This document shows positions 8,171 to 16,498 of a DNA stretch of 64,000 nt, in pieces. The notes beneath the pieces were generated by a model, which made no database searches, was not told the origin of the DNA, and saw only the letters and a program-made list of their open reading frames with translations. A program made the position numbers and the translations under genes. This DNA is from Chryseobacterium gleum (GTDB lineage: Bacteria > Bacteroidota > Bacteroidia > Flavobacteriales_D > Sanyastnellaceae). Numbering within the stretch: position 1 is the first letter of the stretch; each line of letters starts with the position of its first letter. The DNA lies in assembly GCA_945881835.1 (NCBI GenBank), contig CAMCVP010000001.1, forward strand, positions 186,001 to 250,000, given 5' to 3'.

Positions 8171-8549
8171 AGTTTTTTGTCTCTTGGCGAAAGTATTTGT
8201 TAGGTGTGCAGTTATGCTGCATTTAAAAAAAGGCAAAGCAGTGGCCGTTCCTGTGTGTGCGGGAAGTCCCGTAAATAGAGGATTTTGGCTATTAAAAAAA
8301 TAAAAGGGGTGATTTCTTCAAATCGGGACATCAAAAGTAGAATGACATCTCGCGCGAAGGAGCAAATAGTTTTTAACTGTTGAAAAAATGAAGGGTGAGT
8401 ACCCCTGTTCAAAAATATTTATTTTCAATAATGATAAGGGTCTTATAAAATTTCGAAATAAATTTCAACAACGAATTTAATTTTTGGCACGGTCAAATAA
8501 TTATCCACAATGGAAAGGAAGGTGCATTTTCGTCCTAATTTCACTTCCT
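8171..8549. other. Divergent intergenic region, ATPase operon / xseA
   Basis: 379 bp with no convincing gene. On the minus strand TACTTTCG (8188-8195) is a probable -7 element for the ATPase operon. A short perfect palindrome CGGGA-AG-TCCCG lies near 8260. On the plus strand AATTTTTG near 8476-8484 is a possible -7 element for xseA. A 66-codon open frame on the minus strand (8212-8412) has no recognisable features and is not called. Confidence 0.5.
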
Positions 8550-9920
8550 ATGTCAGCCTCGAAAAAAACATTCACCCTTCTTCAACTCACGCAAAGTATT
8601 CGAAAAGCCCTGGAAGTCTCATTTGACGGGCGTTATTGGATCGTAGCGGAAATGAATAAGTTGAACCTTTATCCGAAAAGTGGACATGCCTATCCGGAAC
8701 TTGTGGAAAAGCAAGACGGCGTGATTGTGGCTGAAATGCGCGCCAATCTTTGGAAGAACGATTATGAGCGAATCAATCAGAATTTTATTCAAGTATTGAA
8801 GGAGCCCTTAAAGGACGGAATTAAAGTGCTTATGAATGTCTCGGTCGGATTCGATTCGAAATACGGCATTTCGCTAACCATACATGAAATAGATGAGAAT
8901 TACACGTTAGGCGATTTAGAGCAAGAAAAGCAGAACAGCATTCAAGCGCTAAAGAAACAAGGCATTTTTGATTTGAATCGAAAGAAGTTGCTGCCTATGC
9001 TAGCGCAACGCTTGGCTATTATCTCTGTGGCGAACAGCAAGGGATATCAGGATTTCACGCATGTGCTCGACGAGAATCAGTGGCAGTACAAATTCTTCCA
9101 CATGCTCTTTCCTTCTTTGTTACAAGGCGATAAGGCTGTTGCAGATCTGACCAATCAACTCAATCGCATTCGTAAAGTAGCTCATCATTTCGATGCTGTC
9201 GTAATTGTGCGAGGTGGAGGCGGAGATATAGGATTGGCCTGCTACAACAATGTTAACTTGTGCAAAGTCATTGCCGAGTTTCCACTGCCCGTGCTTACAG
9301 GTATTGGTCATCGTGTGAACGAATCGGTTGCCGATATGGTGGCTTATAAGAATCTGATTACTCCAACAGATCTTGGTAATTACTTCATTCAAAAGTTTCA
9401 TAATTTCTCTCTGCCCGTTCAGCGCGCTGAAGAAGCCTTAGCAGATAAATCATTACGCCTTCTTTCAGAAACGAAATCGAAGTTGCATGCCTTCGTGCTG
9501 CTGTTTCGTTCGGTAGTTGAAACAACCTTAGTGAAGAACACTTCGAAAATTGAAACGCTTCGCGTGGGGTTGCGCACCAAGACAATTCAGCTGGTGACTA
9601 ACGAAAAAGGAAGTATTCAGAAACTTTCCACAGCATTGGCCAATGACGCGCGGACACTCCTCACAGCAGAACGCGTTTCCGTTTCCAAATTACAGGAAGG
9701 AATGAAAAACCGAATAAACGTTCGGTTGTCGAAGGAAGAGATGAAAGTAAACGGATTGGAGAACAGTGTTCGCTTGTTAGATCCTCGCAATGTGTTGAAG
9801 CGCGGGTTCAGTATAACCTTGGTCAACGGAAAAGCAGTGACCGATGAGAACGAAGTTCAGTCTGGCGAAGAGATAACAACGCTGCTTTATAATGGAACAT
9901 TAAAATCTAGAAAAGAATAA
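8550..9920 (+). CDS. xseA: Exodeoxyribonuclease VII large subunit
   Basis: Catalytic subunit of exonuclease VII, which degrades single-stranded DNA from either end in complex with several XseB subunits. Seen: an N-terminal OB-fold typical of XseA (LLQLTQSIRKALEVSFDGRYWIVAEMNKL), the nuclease core with IVRGGGGD and ITGIGHRVNESVADMVA-type residues (LTGIGHRVNES, KNLITPTD), a long coiled coil (about 290-410), and the C-terminal LLDPRNVLKRGFSI motif. I start at 8550 (MSASKKTFTL); the 22 extra residues possible upstream are not family-like. It is 5 bp upstream of xseB, as expected for a co-translated pair. Confidence 0.93.
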   Translation: MSASKKTFTLLQLTQSIRKALEVSFDGRYWIVAEMNKLNLYPKSGHAYPELVEKQDGVIVAEMRANLWKNDYERINQNFIQVLKEPLKDGIKVLMNVSVGFDSKYGISLTIHEIDENYTLGDLEQEKQNSIQALKKQGIFDLNRKKLLPMLAQRLAIISVANSKGYQDFTHVLDENQWQYKFFHMLFPSLLQGDKAVADLTNQLNRIRKVAHHFDAVVIVRGGGGDIGLACYNNVNLCKVIAEFPLPVLTGIGHRVNESVADMVAYKNLITPTDLGNYFIQKFHNFSLPVQRAEEALADKSLRLLSETKSKLHAFVLLFRSVVETTLVKNTSKIETLRVGLRTKTIQLVTNEKGSIQKLSTALANDARTLLTAERVSVSKLQEGMKNRINVRLSKEEMKVNGLENSVRLLDPRNVLKRGFSITLVNGKAVTDENEVQSGEEITTLLYNGTLKSRKE

Positions 9921-9925
9921 ATCAT

Positions 9926-10126
9926 ATGAGCGAAACAACAATAAATTATGCCCGTGCCTTCGAAGAGTTGCAGGCCATTGTAACGGAAATTGAATTGGGA
10001 CAAATTACAGTAGACATTTTATCTGAGAAGGTGAAACGCGCTTCCGAGTTAATTGCAATCTGTAAAACGAAATTGTCTTCGACAGAGGAGGATGTGAATC
10101 AGATTTTGAAGGAACTGGAGGGGTAG
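9926..10126 (+). CDS. xseB: Exodeoxyribonuclease VII small subunit
   Basis: 66-aa all-helical protein of the XseB family: YARAFEELQAIVTEIELGQI followed by the second helix (ILSEKVKRASELIAICKTKL). These two helices form the coiled coil that binds the XseA stem. Its length is typical. It follows xseA by 5 bp. The stop codon (10124-10126) is followed immediately by a short copy of the micro-hairpin repeat. Confidence 0.93.
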   Translation: MSETTINYARAFEELQAIVTEIELGQITVDILSEKVKRASELIAICKTKLSSTEEDVNQILKELEG

Positions 10127-10163
10127 ATTCTTCGAAAGATGTTGCACAAGATTGCTTCGCAAA
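10127..10163 (+). repeat. Short micro-hairpin chain after xseB
   Basis: Directly after the xseB stop codon come three short palindromes: TTC-TTC-GAA, GT-TGC-AC and TGC-TTC-GCA, joined by AGAT and AAGAT linkers. It has the same design and period as the array at 1471-1638. It may act as a weak 3' structure between xseB and the next gene. Confidence 0.75.
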
Positions 10164-10183
10164 GTTGTCCTTAATATTGCACA

Positions 10184-10807
10184 ATGAAAATAGAAATTTG
10201 GAGCGACATCGTTTGTCCGTTTTGTTATATCGGGAAGCGTCATTTAGAACAAGCTATTGCGAAGACGGGAAAGATTGTGGAGATTGAATGGAAGAGCTTT
10301 CAATTAGATCCGAGCGTGACCGCTGATGATGCAGGTGCTTCGGTAGTGGAGCATTTAGCTGAGAAGAAGGGAATGTCCATTGAGCATGTGAACGGCATGA
10401 TGGGACGTGTAGAGTCGATGGCTCTAGAAGCTGGATTGGATATGAAATTACGAAGTTCATTCGTGATGAATACCTTTCATGCACATCGTGTGTTGCATTT
10501 CGCGAAGTCGTTAGGAAAAGGATCTGAATTGAAAGAAGCGTTTTTAAAAGCACACTTCACAGACAATATGAATTTGAATGAAGAGGAAAATCTGATTCAA
10601 GTTGCTGTTTCTGTTGGATTGAATGAAGCCGATGTTCAACGTGTTTTATCTTCCAATGAATTTGAAGAGGCCGTGAACGAAGATGCCTACACTGCTCAAC
10701 AGTTCGGTGCTCGCGGAGTTCCGTTCTTTGTCTTCAATAGAGAGTCGGCAGTTTCAGGCGCTCAGCCTGTAGAGGTTTTCGAACAGATTCTGAATGAGAT
10801 GAACTAA
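10184..10807 (+). CDS. DsbA/FrnE family thioredoxin-fold oxidoreductase
   Basis: 207-aa cytosolic protein (no signal peptide) of the FrnE branch of DsbA-like proteins. The active site CPFCYIGKRH follows the first strand (IEIWSDIVCPFC), and the cis-Pro motif appears as GARGVPFFVFN. The alpha-helical insert (about 60-150) is typical of FrnE/2-hydroxychromene-2-carboxylate isomerase-type domains. FrnE homologues act as disulfide isomerases or glutathione-linked enzymes in polyketide or stress contexts; the substrate here is unknown. TAATATTG (10172-10179) ends 4 nt before the ATG. Confidence 0.88.
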   Translation: MKIEIWSDIVCPFCYIGKRHLEQAIAKTGKIVEIEWKSFQLDPSVTADDAGASVVEHLAEKKGMSIEHVNGMMGRVESMALEAGLDMKLRSSFVMNTFHAHRVLHFAKSLGKGSELKEAFLKAHFTDNMNLNEEENLIQVAVSVGLNEADVQRVLSSNEFEEAVNEDAYTAQQFGARGVPFFVFNRESAVSGAQPVEVFEQILNEMN

Positions 10808-10819
10808 ATTTTTCGATTT

Positions 10820-13453
10820 GTGAAAACATCACTTTTGAATCTTCGAATACTGTTCTTTGCTTGGCTTGCTTCATTGCAATTACACGCGCAAATCTTGCCA
10901 TACAAAGACTCGAACCATTCGGTTGAAGTGCGCGTGAAAGATTTGCTTTCGCGCATGACTGCTGAAGAAAAGTTCTATCAAGTCTTTATGATCGCGCACG
11001 ATGGAGTATTCCAAGAGTCCGACTATACTCACGGGATTTTCGGAATTGAAATGAACACTTCGGGTTTGAATGAGGCTGCAGGACAACAAATGTTAGATTA
11101 TTCAAAAGGAAATGCAATTGAGACTGAACTCGCCGAAATGCTGCGAATTCAAAAGTATTTGGTTACACAAACGAGATTGGGTATTCCAGCAATTTTTTTC
11201 GGAGAGTCGTTGCACGGAGTGGTAGCGAAGGGAGGTGTTACTTATCCGCAATCCATAGCTCTTGCAGCAAGTTTTAACACATCGTTGATGGAAGAAGTTT
11301 CGGATGCGATTGCTACCGCTTCTTTCCAACGCGGATGGCGCATGGTGCTCTCTCCGGTGGTGAACATTGCAACCGATGTTCGTTGGGGAAGGACGGAAGA
11401 GACCTACGGGGAAGACCCCTATTTATCAAGTCTCTTCGGAGCCGCATTCGTCCGTGCTTTCGAATCGAAGAACATTGTTGCTACGCCGAAGCACTTTGTT
11501 GCAAACGTGGGCGAAGGCGGAAGAGACAGCTATCCCATTCATCTCGACGACAAGGCCTTGAATGAAATTCACTATCCGCCTTTCCGTGCGTGTTTCGATG
11601 CGGGAGCCCGCGGGGTGATGGCTAGTTACAATTCGCTTAACGGAGTTCCTTGTAGCATGAATGCCGATCTCCTTCAACATACATTAAAAGAAAATTGGAA
11701 GTTCAACGGCGTTGTTATTTCAGATGCCGGCGCTGTGGGTGGAGCGAATGTCTTGCACAACACTTCGCCCGATTATCCAACTAGCGGAAAGCAGGCCATT
11801 GAAAATGGAATGGATGTTATTTTTCAAACGTCTATTCATCACGACAAATTATTTTCTTCGCCCTTTTTGAAAAATGAAGTGCGTATATCTGCTTTGGATT
11901 CGGCTGTTGCACGCGTCTTACGTGTGAAGTTTGAATTGGGATTGTTCGAGAATCCGTATGCGGAATATCATGAAACAGATTTGAAGGTTCAGCAAGAGCT
12001 TGCTTTGAAAGCAGCGGAGGAATCCATTGTGTTATTGAAGAATGAAAACAATGTTTTGCCGCTTTCTTTCAATTATAAAAGAATCCTAGTGGTGGGTGAA
12101 GACGCGACTGACTGTCGTTTGGGCGGATACAGCGGAAGTGGCTATTCCTTGGTGAATGTTTTCGATGGAATGAAGGAACATTACGAAGGCAATGTTGGAA
12201 TAGAATACACTCGCGGAAGTAGCCGCAGAATTGAAGAGGAGGAAATTCTTCCGGAAGAAAATTTGTCAGAGATTCACGCGCGCTATTTTTCTGAATTGAA
12301 TTTTCAAGGTGTTGAAGTAGTGAAGAATTGGAAGGGTGTGTTGGATTTTTATTACACGTTCTATTCGCCCGATGAGCAAATTCAAAAAGAAAAATTCAGT
12401 GCGAAATTTGAAACGGTATTCACGCCTTTCGATAACAATTGGGAAGCCATTGGGTTGAAGGGTAACGACGGATTCCGCATGTATGTGAACAATGAATTGG
12501 TCGTTGATCAGTGGGAAAAAGTTTCGTTTCATTCGGTTCTTCATTCTATGAAATTGGAAAAAGGAAAGTCGTACAATCTTCGAATTGAATTTCGAGAAAC
12601 CTTTGGAAACGCTCAATTGACGTTGGTTGGAAGAAGAAAGAATGCAGACACAGAAGAATTTCAAAGAGCAATTTCACTATCGAAAAAAGCCGATGCAATT
12701 GTTGTAGTTGCCGGAATTGAAGAAGGAGAGTTTCAAGACAGAAGTAAGTTATCCCTACCGGGAAATCAAGAGGAGTTGATCTTAGAATTAGCGAAGACGG
12801 GCAAGCCGATTGTTGTTGTTTTAGTTGGCGGGAGCGCCATTGTTATGGAGCGTTGGTTGAACGAAGTAGATGGTGTTGTTATGATGTGGTATGCAGGAGA
12901 ACAGCAGGGGTATGCTCTTGCGAATGTTTTATCTGGAAAGGTAAATCCAAGCGGAAAATTACCCATCACTTTTCCGCGTCATGAAGGACAGTTGCCGTTG
13001 AGTTATTGGCATGAGCCAACCGGAAGAGGAAGTGATTACATTGATGGAACTGGGCTTCCACTTTTTCCTTTTGGATATGGGAAGAGTTACACTTCGTTTT
13101 CATTGAATGACTTGAACGCTAACGAAAAGGGAGAGGGGAGAAATAAGTATTGTGAGGTTTCAATTAAATTGAAGAACACGGGTGCAGTGGCTGGAAGTGA
13201 AGTGGTGCAGATGTATGTTCAACGTCCGAATTCACAGCGCGCGGAGGCCGTTCAAAAGTTGAAAGGGTTTCAGAAAGTTTTCCTTCAACCCAACGAAGAA
13301 AAAGAATTGATTTTCCGAGTTGGTCAGCAAGAACTTCAGGAATACATTGGGAACAATGAATGGAAGTTTCAGCCAGGAAAATACCGTGTTATGTTTGGCA
13401 GTTCAAGCAGAGAAATTCAGCAGGAATTTTTGTGGGAGTATTCTGGGAATTGA
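10820..13453 (+). CDS. Secreted GH3 beta-glycosidase with PA14 insert
   Basis: 877-aa exported glycoside hydrolase family 3 enzyme, a beta-glucosidase or beta-xylosidase type. GTG start at 10820, then a signal peptide to LHAQ (about residue 24). The GH3 N-terminal barrel spans about 35-370; the nucleophile is probably Asp302 in FNGVVISDAGAVGG, and the substrate-binding ATPKHFVAN motif is seen. The GH3 C-terminal domain (about 390-780) is interrupted by a PA14-like insert (about 475-640, GNDGFRMYVNNELVVDQWE region), which usually shapes the active site or binds carbohydrate. A fibronectin III-like domain ends the protein. No T9SS sorting domain or lipobox is seen, so it is likely periplasmic. 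It lies 12 bp after the FrnE-like gene. Confidence 0.9.
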   Translation: MKTSLLNLRILFFAWLASLQLHAQILPYKDSNHSVEVRVKDLLSRMTAEEKFYQVFMIAHDGVFQESDYTHGIFGIEMNTSGLNEAAGQQMLDYSKGNAIETELAEMLRIQKYLVTQTRLGIPAIFFGESLHGVVAKGGVTYPQSIALAASFNTSLMEEVSDAIATASFQRGWRMVLSPVVNIATDVRWGRTEETYGEDPYLSSLFGAAFVRAFESKNIVATPKHFVANVGEGGRDSYPIHLDDKALNEIHYPPFRACFDAGARGVMASYNSLNGVPCSMNADLLQHTLKENWKFNGVVISDAGAVGGANVLHNTSPDYPTSGKQAIENGMDVIFQTSIHHDKLFSSPFLKNEVRISALDSAVARVLRVKFELGLFENPYAEYHETDLKVQQELALKAAEESIVLLKNENNVLPLSFNYKRILVVGEDATDCRLGGYSGSGYSLVNVFDGMKEHYEGNVGIEYTRGSSRRIEEEEILPEENLSEIHARYFSELNFQGVEVVKNWKGVLDFYYTFYSPDEQIQKEKFSAKFETVFTPFDNNWEAIGLKGNDGFRMYVNNELVVDQWEKVSFHSVLHSMKLEKGKSYNLRIEFRETFGNAQLTLVGRRKNADTEEFQRAISLSKKADAIVVVAGIEEGEFQDRSKLSLPGNQEELILELAKTGKPIVVVLVGGSAIVMERWLNEVDGVVMMWYAGEQQGYALANVLSGKVNPSGKLPITFPRHEGQLPLSYWHEPTGRGSDYIDGTGLPLFPFGYGKSYTSFSLNDLNANEKGEGRNKYCEVSIKLKNTGAVAGSEVVQMYVQRPNSQRAEAVQKLKGFQKVFLQPNEEKELIFRVGQQELQEYIGNNEWKFQPGKYRVMFGSSSREIQQEFLWEYSGN

Positions 13454-13551
13454 TTGTTGCGTGTTTATTGAAATTCCAATGCGAACAACTCTGGTGCATA
13501 GTTGTTTCAAAGTCTAAATAAGAAATAACTTTACTAAAAATATAGATTGAT

Positions 13552-14184
13552 ATGAATGCAGTAGAAGCAATGCAGTGGAGATACGCGGTGAAGGCCATGA
13601 ATGGAGAGAAAGTAAGCGACGATAAGATTGATCGCATATTGGAAGCGATACGTTTGTCACCGTCTTCAAGCGGATTGCAGCCATACGAATTGTTGTTTGT
13701 AACAAATCCAGAATTGAAGACTCAGCTGAGAGCAGCAGCGCACAACCAAAGTCAGGTTGAAGACTGCTCACACCTTTTGGTTTTCGCGGCCTGGGATACG
13801 TATACAGAGGAGCGCATTAACAAGTGGTTCGATTTAGTGAATGAAGTAAGAGGGGTGAAGAGTGAGGGTTGGGAGAACTATCGCAATAGTATTTTGAAAG
13901 CTTATCCTCCACGTCCTGCTGAAGTGAATTTCGAGCATGCATCGAAGCAAGCGTATATTGCTCTGGGAATTGCCATGCTAGCAGCAGCAATGGAAGAAGT
14001 AGACTGCACGCCTATGGAAGGATTTATTCCTGCTGAAGTCGACCGCATTCTAGGTCTTGAAGCGAAAGGATTGAAGTCGGTGCTTCTACTTCCATTGGGA
14101 TATAGAAATCCTGAGAAGGATTATTTAATCAATGCGAAGAAGGTGAGGAAGTCGATGAACGATTTCGTTCATGAGGTTTATTGA
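13552..14184 (+). CDS. Nitroreductase family NAD(P)H oxidoreductase
   Basis: 210-aa flavoenzyme of the NfsB/nitroreductase family that reduces quinones, nitro compounds or enones using NAD(P)H and FMN. Seen: the FMN-binding N-terminus (AMQWRYAVKAMNGEKVSDD, with ILEAIRLSPSSSGLQPYE) and the C-terminal segment ALGIAMLAAAMEEVDCTPMEGF with KSVLLLPLGYRNPEKD. Length is normal. The physiological substrate is unknown. The gene overlaps the convergent lipoprotein gene by 7 bp. Confidence 0.9.
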   Translation: MNAVEAMQWRYAVKAMNGEKVSDDKIDRILEAIRLSPSSSGLQPYELLFVTNPELKTQLRAAAHNQSQVEDCSHLLVFAAWDTYTEERINKWFDLVNEVRGVKSEGWENYRNSILKAYPPRPAEVNFEHASKQAYIALGIAMLAAAMEEVDCTPMEGFIPAEVDRILGLEAKGLKSVLLLPLGYRNPEKDYLINAKKVRKSMNDFVHEVY

Positions 14185-15293
14185 ATCAAGTTGAGTTCGT
14201 CTTTGGTGTTCGCTTTTTTTATTGCGAGAATTATCTGAATCAGTATTGAGATAAGCAGAATTAGAATAATTGCGGGTATTGCGTTGATTGCTGCAGTTGA
14301 GGCTTCAAGGGCGAGAATCAATATAGTTAGACTGCTGAGTACAAGGAAGACTTTGTTGATCTTTATCCTCTGAACTATCTTATCTAATTTCATTTGTAAT
14401 GATTTCTTATCTGGAATGACAGAGGAGGGCGGCGGTGGCGCTACTGTTTCATTATTCATCAGTCCATTTCTCTCTACGATAAGTCGTTTGCGTTTAATAG
14501 TATGAACAATGAAAACAATCAAACAGGTTAATCCAACTGGAAAGAAATAGGTCACCGTTAAAATACTTGGCGGAAGAAATATAAGTCTAGTGATATTGTG
14601 CCTTTTTATTTGTTTGTTCAGTTCAGCCAGGCGTGCGGCATAAGTTTCTGGGTTTTGTGGAGTGTTAAACTGGTTGCGATCATTGTTTTTCTTGTTGTAG
14701 TACAATAGACTCTGTTTTACATGTTTGTTTTTTGCAATTGTAAATGCGATGATTAAGATAATCGAAGTGGCAGCCCCAACGACGCCAAGTCCAAGTAGCA
14801 CAAGTCCTAAAGGGTTTCCCGATTCAAATAAAATCACAACGCTACCAAAAAAGGCAACAATACTTAGAAGTAATGTAACCCAAGAAAATACTAAGCGTCT
14901 TGTGTCTTTTTGTTCTTGATCATACTTTCCTGATGATTTAACTTCATACTGACTCGGTTTCTTAGTTTCAGGAACGGTGTCGGTATTTGAAATCGACGAG
15001 TGTAGCTTTTTTATTTTGGAATTTATTTTCCCAAAAGTGAGTGAAGTGACTTTGTTATTTTGAATGGTGTCTATAGAAGCTTTACTATCTCTGTTGTTCT
15101 TATCCTCTTCAGATTTCGGGATATTCAGCAGGCTATACTTTTCAGATTTGAAATTAGTAGCCGTTGTTTTCTTTGGAATAAACTTTTGGACATTCCATGT
15201 GGTGTGATATCCGCTCGAGTATCGCTTTTTTTCTATTGTGCATCCGTTTAATAAAAGTGCGCAGAAAATTATCAACGTAAGAATTTTCGACAT
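14178..15293 (-). CDS. Lipoprotein with four predicted TM helices (YSSGYH family)
   Basis: About 371 aa from the ATG at 15293, which begins the signal peptide MSKILTLIIFCALLLNGC ending in a lipobox. It is followed by CTIEKKRYSSGYHTTWN, the same motif as in the protein at 4157-4798. A long polar linker (about 30-130) precedes two hydrophobic pairs, about 135-190 and 240-265, and a further pair near the C-terminus (about 315-360). No catalytic motif is recognised. The larger size compared with its paralogue comes from a duplicated helix-pair module separated by a polar segment with PPPPSS. An upstream in-frame start at 15317 is possible but would spoil the signal peptide. Confidence 0.7.
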   Translation of the reverse strand: MSKILTLIIFCALLLNGCTIEKKRYSSGYHTTWNVQKFIPKKTTATNFKSEKYSLLNIPKSEEDKNNRDSKASIDTIQNNKVTSLTFGKINSKIKKLHSSISNTDTVPETKKPSQYEVKSSGKYDQEQKDTRRLVFSWVTLLLSIVAFFGSVVILFESGNPLGLVLLGLGVVGAATSIILIIAFTIAKNKHVKQSLLYYNKKNNDRNQFNTPQNPETYAARLAELNKQIKRHNITRLIFLPPSILTVTYFFPVGLTCLIVFIVHTIKRKRLIVERNGLMNNETVAPPPPSSVIPDKKSLQMKLDKIVQRIKINKVFLVLSSLTILILALEASTAAINAIPAIILILLISILIQIILAIKKANTKDELNLIQ

Positions 15294-15341
15294 AAATAGA
15301 ATAGTAAGGTTATTCAAAAGTATCGAAAAAATGGAAAATAC

Positions 15342-15374
15342 AAAAAGTCCCCAACTTGCGTTGAGGACTTTTTT
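15342..15374 (-). terminator. Terminator after tRNA-Arg
   Basis: Inverted repeat of about 13 bp with one mismatch and a TTGC loop (arms AAAAAGTCC...AAC and GTTG...GGACTTTTT). A and T runs on both sides make it a possible bidirectional intrinsic terminator. It lies 10 bp beyond the 3' end of tRNA-Arg and before the lipoprotein gene start. Confidence 0.8.
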
Positions 15375-15383
15375 GTCTCTTCG

Positions 15384-15457
15384 TGATCCCGAAGGGATTC
15401 GAACCCCTGGCCGTCTGCTTAGAAGGCAGATGCTCTATCCAACTGAGCTACGAGATC
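15384..15457 (-). tRNA. tRNA-Arg (anticodon TCT)
   Basis: 74-nt cloverleaf on the minus strand. Acceptor GATCTCG pairs with CGGGATC with one T-G wobble; D-arm TAGCTCAGTTGGATAGAGC; anticodon stem TCTGC/GCAGA with loop CTTCTAA giving anticodon TCT; T-arm loop GGTTCGAATC. CCA is not encoded. Confidence 0.96.
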
Positions 15458-15469
15458 AATCATCTATAA

Positions 15470-15500
15470 AAAAAGAAAGACAACCGAGTTGTCTTTTCTT
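15470..15500 (-). terminator. Hairpin between the two tRNA genes
   Basis: GACAAC-CGA-GTTGTC stem extended by A/T pairs, followed on the minus strand by a T run. This is a terminator-like or processing structure between tRNA-Pro and tRNA-Arg. Confidence 0.6.
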
Positions 15501-15502
15501 TG

Positions 15503-15576
15503 TCGGGGTGGCAGGATTCGAACCTACGACCTCCTGCTCCCAAAGCAGGCGCGATACCGGGCTACGCTACACCCCG
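15503..15576 (-). tRNA. tRNA-Pro (anticodon TGG)
   Basis: 74-nt cloverleaf on the minus strand. Acceptor CGGGGTG pairs perfectly with CACCCCG; D-arm GTAGCGTAGCCCGG region; anticodon stem CCTGC/GCAGG with loop TTTGGGA giving TGG; T-loop GTTCGAATC. CCA is not encoded. Confidence 0.96.
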
Positions 15577-15604
15577 AAATGCTCTTTAGCACCCTAAGGG
15601 GGTG

Positions 15605-15612
15605 CAAATATA
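15605..15612 (-). promoter_or_regulatory. -7 element of the tRNA promoter
   Basis: TATATTTG on the minus strand, 28 nt upstream of tRNA-Pro. A TTG sits about 18 nt further upstream, matching the Bacteroidota TTTG-N19-TAnnTTTG architecture. Confidence 0.7.
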
Positions 15613-15656
15613 CATCTCTTTTTGAATTTACAAGGAATCTCGTAATTCTTTTTTAT

Positions 15657-16484
15657 CTATTGCGCGAAAATGCTACGGGCATCAACGTTTGCACTAATCG
15701 GATTAATGACCATCGCAGGAATTCCTGCCTCGTTAGTGATTATTTTTTGCTCGGCATCTGCCCCAAAGGCGTGAATCAATCGCTCACCAGCGAAATTCAA
15801 AATGCAGATCAAATCAATCTCGGCGTATTGAGAATATTTAATAATCTCTTTCACAAATCCAGAACTGTCCTCTTCGGTAACTTTCGTCTTACAAGCAATT
15901 CCTCGCTCGTTGAAATAACCCTCAGCATAACTCATGTTGCGCTTCACTTGGTTATTCAAAAATTCGTCAGACTCTTTCGGACAAATAATATGCACTTCTG
16001 CGCTAAACTTCGCCGCAAGCTCACTCGCGAATTTTATCTTCTGCTTGGTTTCCTTGTGCAAGTCTAGAGGAACCAAAATTTTCTTGATATTGGCTGTGCG
16101 TGTAGTGTTTTCTTGAACAACAATAAACTGTGCGTCTGAATCCGAAATAACACGTAGGGCGTTACTACCAGTAATAAACTGCATGCCGCGCAATCCGTGA
16201 GTTCCCATTACCACCAATTCACCTGTAAGCTCTTCGGTAACTTTTGGTATTTCCTCGAAAATGCTTCCAACTCGAATAACAGGAACTGCGTTCACTCCTG
16301 TATTTTCTTTGAATTTAGCAATTTGATTGTTTAACTGCTCAAGTGCATTGGCTTCACTTGATTTGTCTTTCACAATGTGAAGAATTTCAACCGGAGTTCC
16401 GAGTGTTTTTGAAATTTCACATGCGTAATTTCCGGCAACATCTGAGATACTAGAGAAATCGGAAAGGACAATAATTTTCGACAT
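15657..16484 (-). CDS. Tandem universal stress protein (UspA)
   Basis: About 275 aa made of two UspA folds. The first half begins KIIVLSDFSS and carries the ATP-loop signature VMGTHGLRGMQFITGSNALRV (split here as GTHGLRGMQ and GSNAL). The second half starts IKKILVPLDLHKETKQK and is less conserved at that loop (FAGERLIHAFG), so perhaps only one domain binds nucleotide. I choose the start at 16484 (MSKIIVLSDF), which is 14 bp after the upstream usp gene; the longer frame would overlap it. Role is general stress or energy adaptation; the partner is unknown. Confidence 0.88.
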   Translation of the reverse strand: MSKIIVLSDFSSISDVAGNYACEISKTLGTPVEILHIVKDKSSEANALEQLNNQIAKFKENTGVNAVPVIRVGSIFEEIPKVTEELTGELVVMGTHGLRGMQFITGSNALRVISDSDAQFIVVQENTTRTANIKKILVPLDLHKETKQKIKFASELAAKFSAEVHIICPKESDEFLNNQVKRNMSYAEGYFNERGIACKTKVTEEDSSGFVKEIIKYSQYAEIDLICILNFAGERLIHAFGADAEQKIITNEAGIPAMVINPISANVDARSIFAQ

Positions 16485-16498
16485 ATCAATTAATTTTT

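Noticed and set aside
8212-8412. 66-codon open frame on the minus strand upstream of the ATPase
   Set aside because: No recognisable features, and it occupies the likely promoter region of the ATPase operon.
15238-15597. 119-codon plus-strand frame across both tRNAs
   Set aside because: It is antisense to the tRNA genes and the lipoprotein start.
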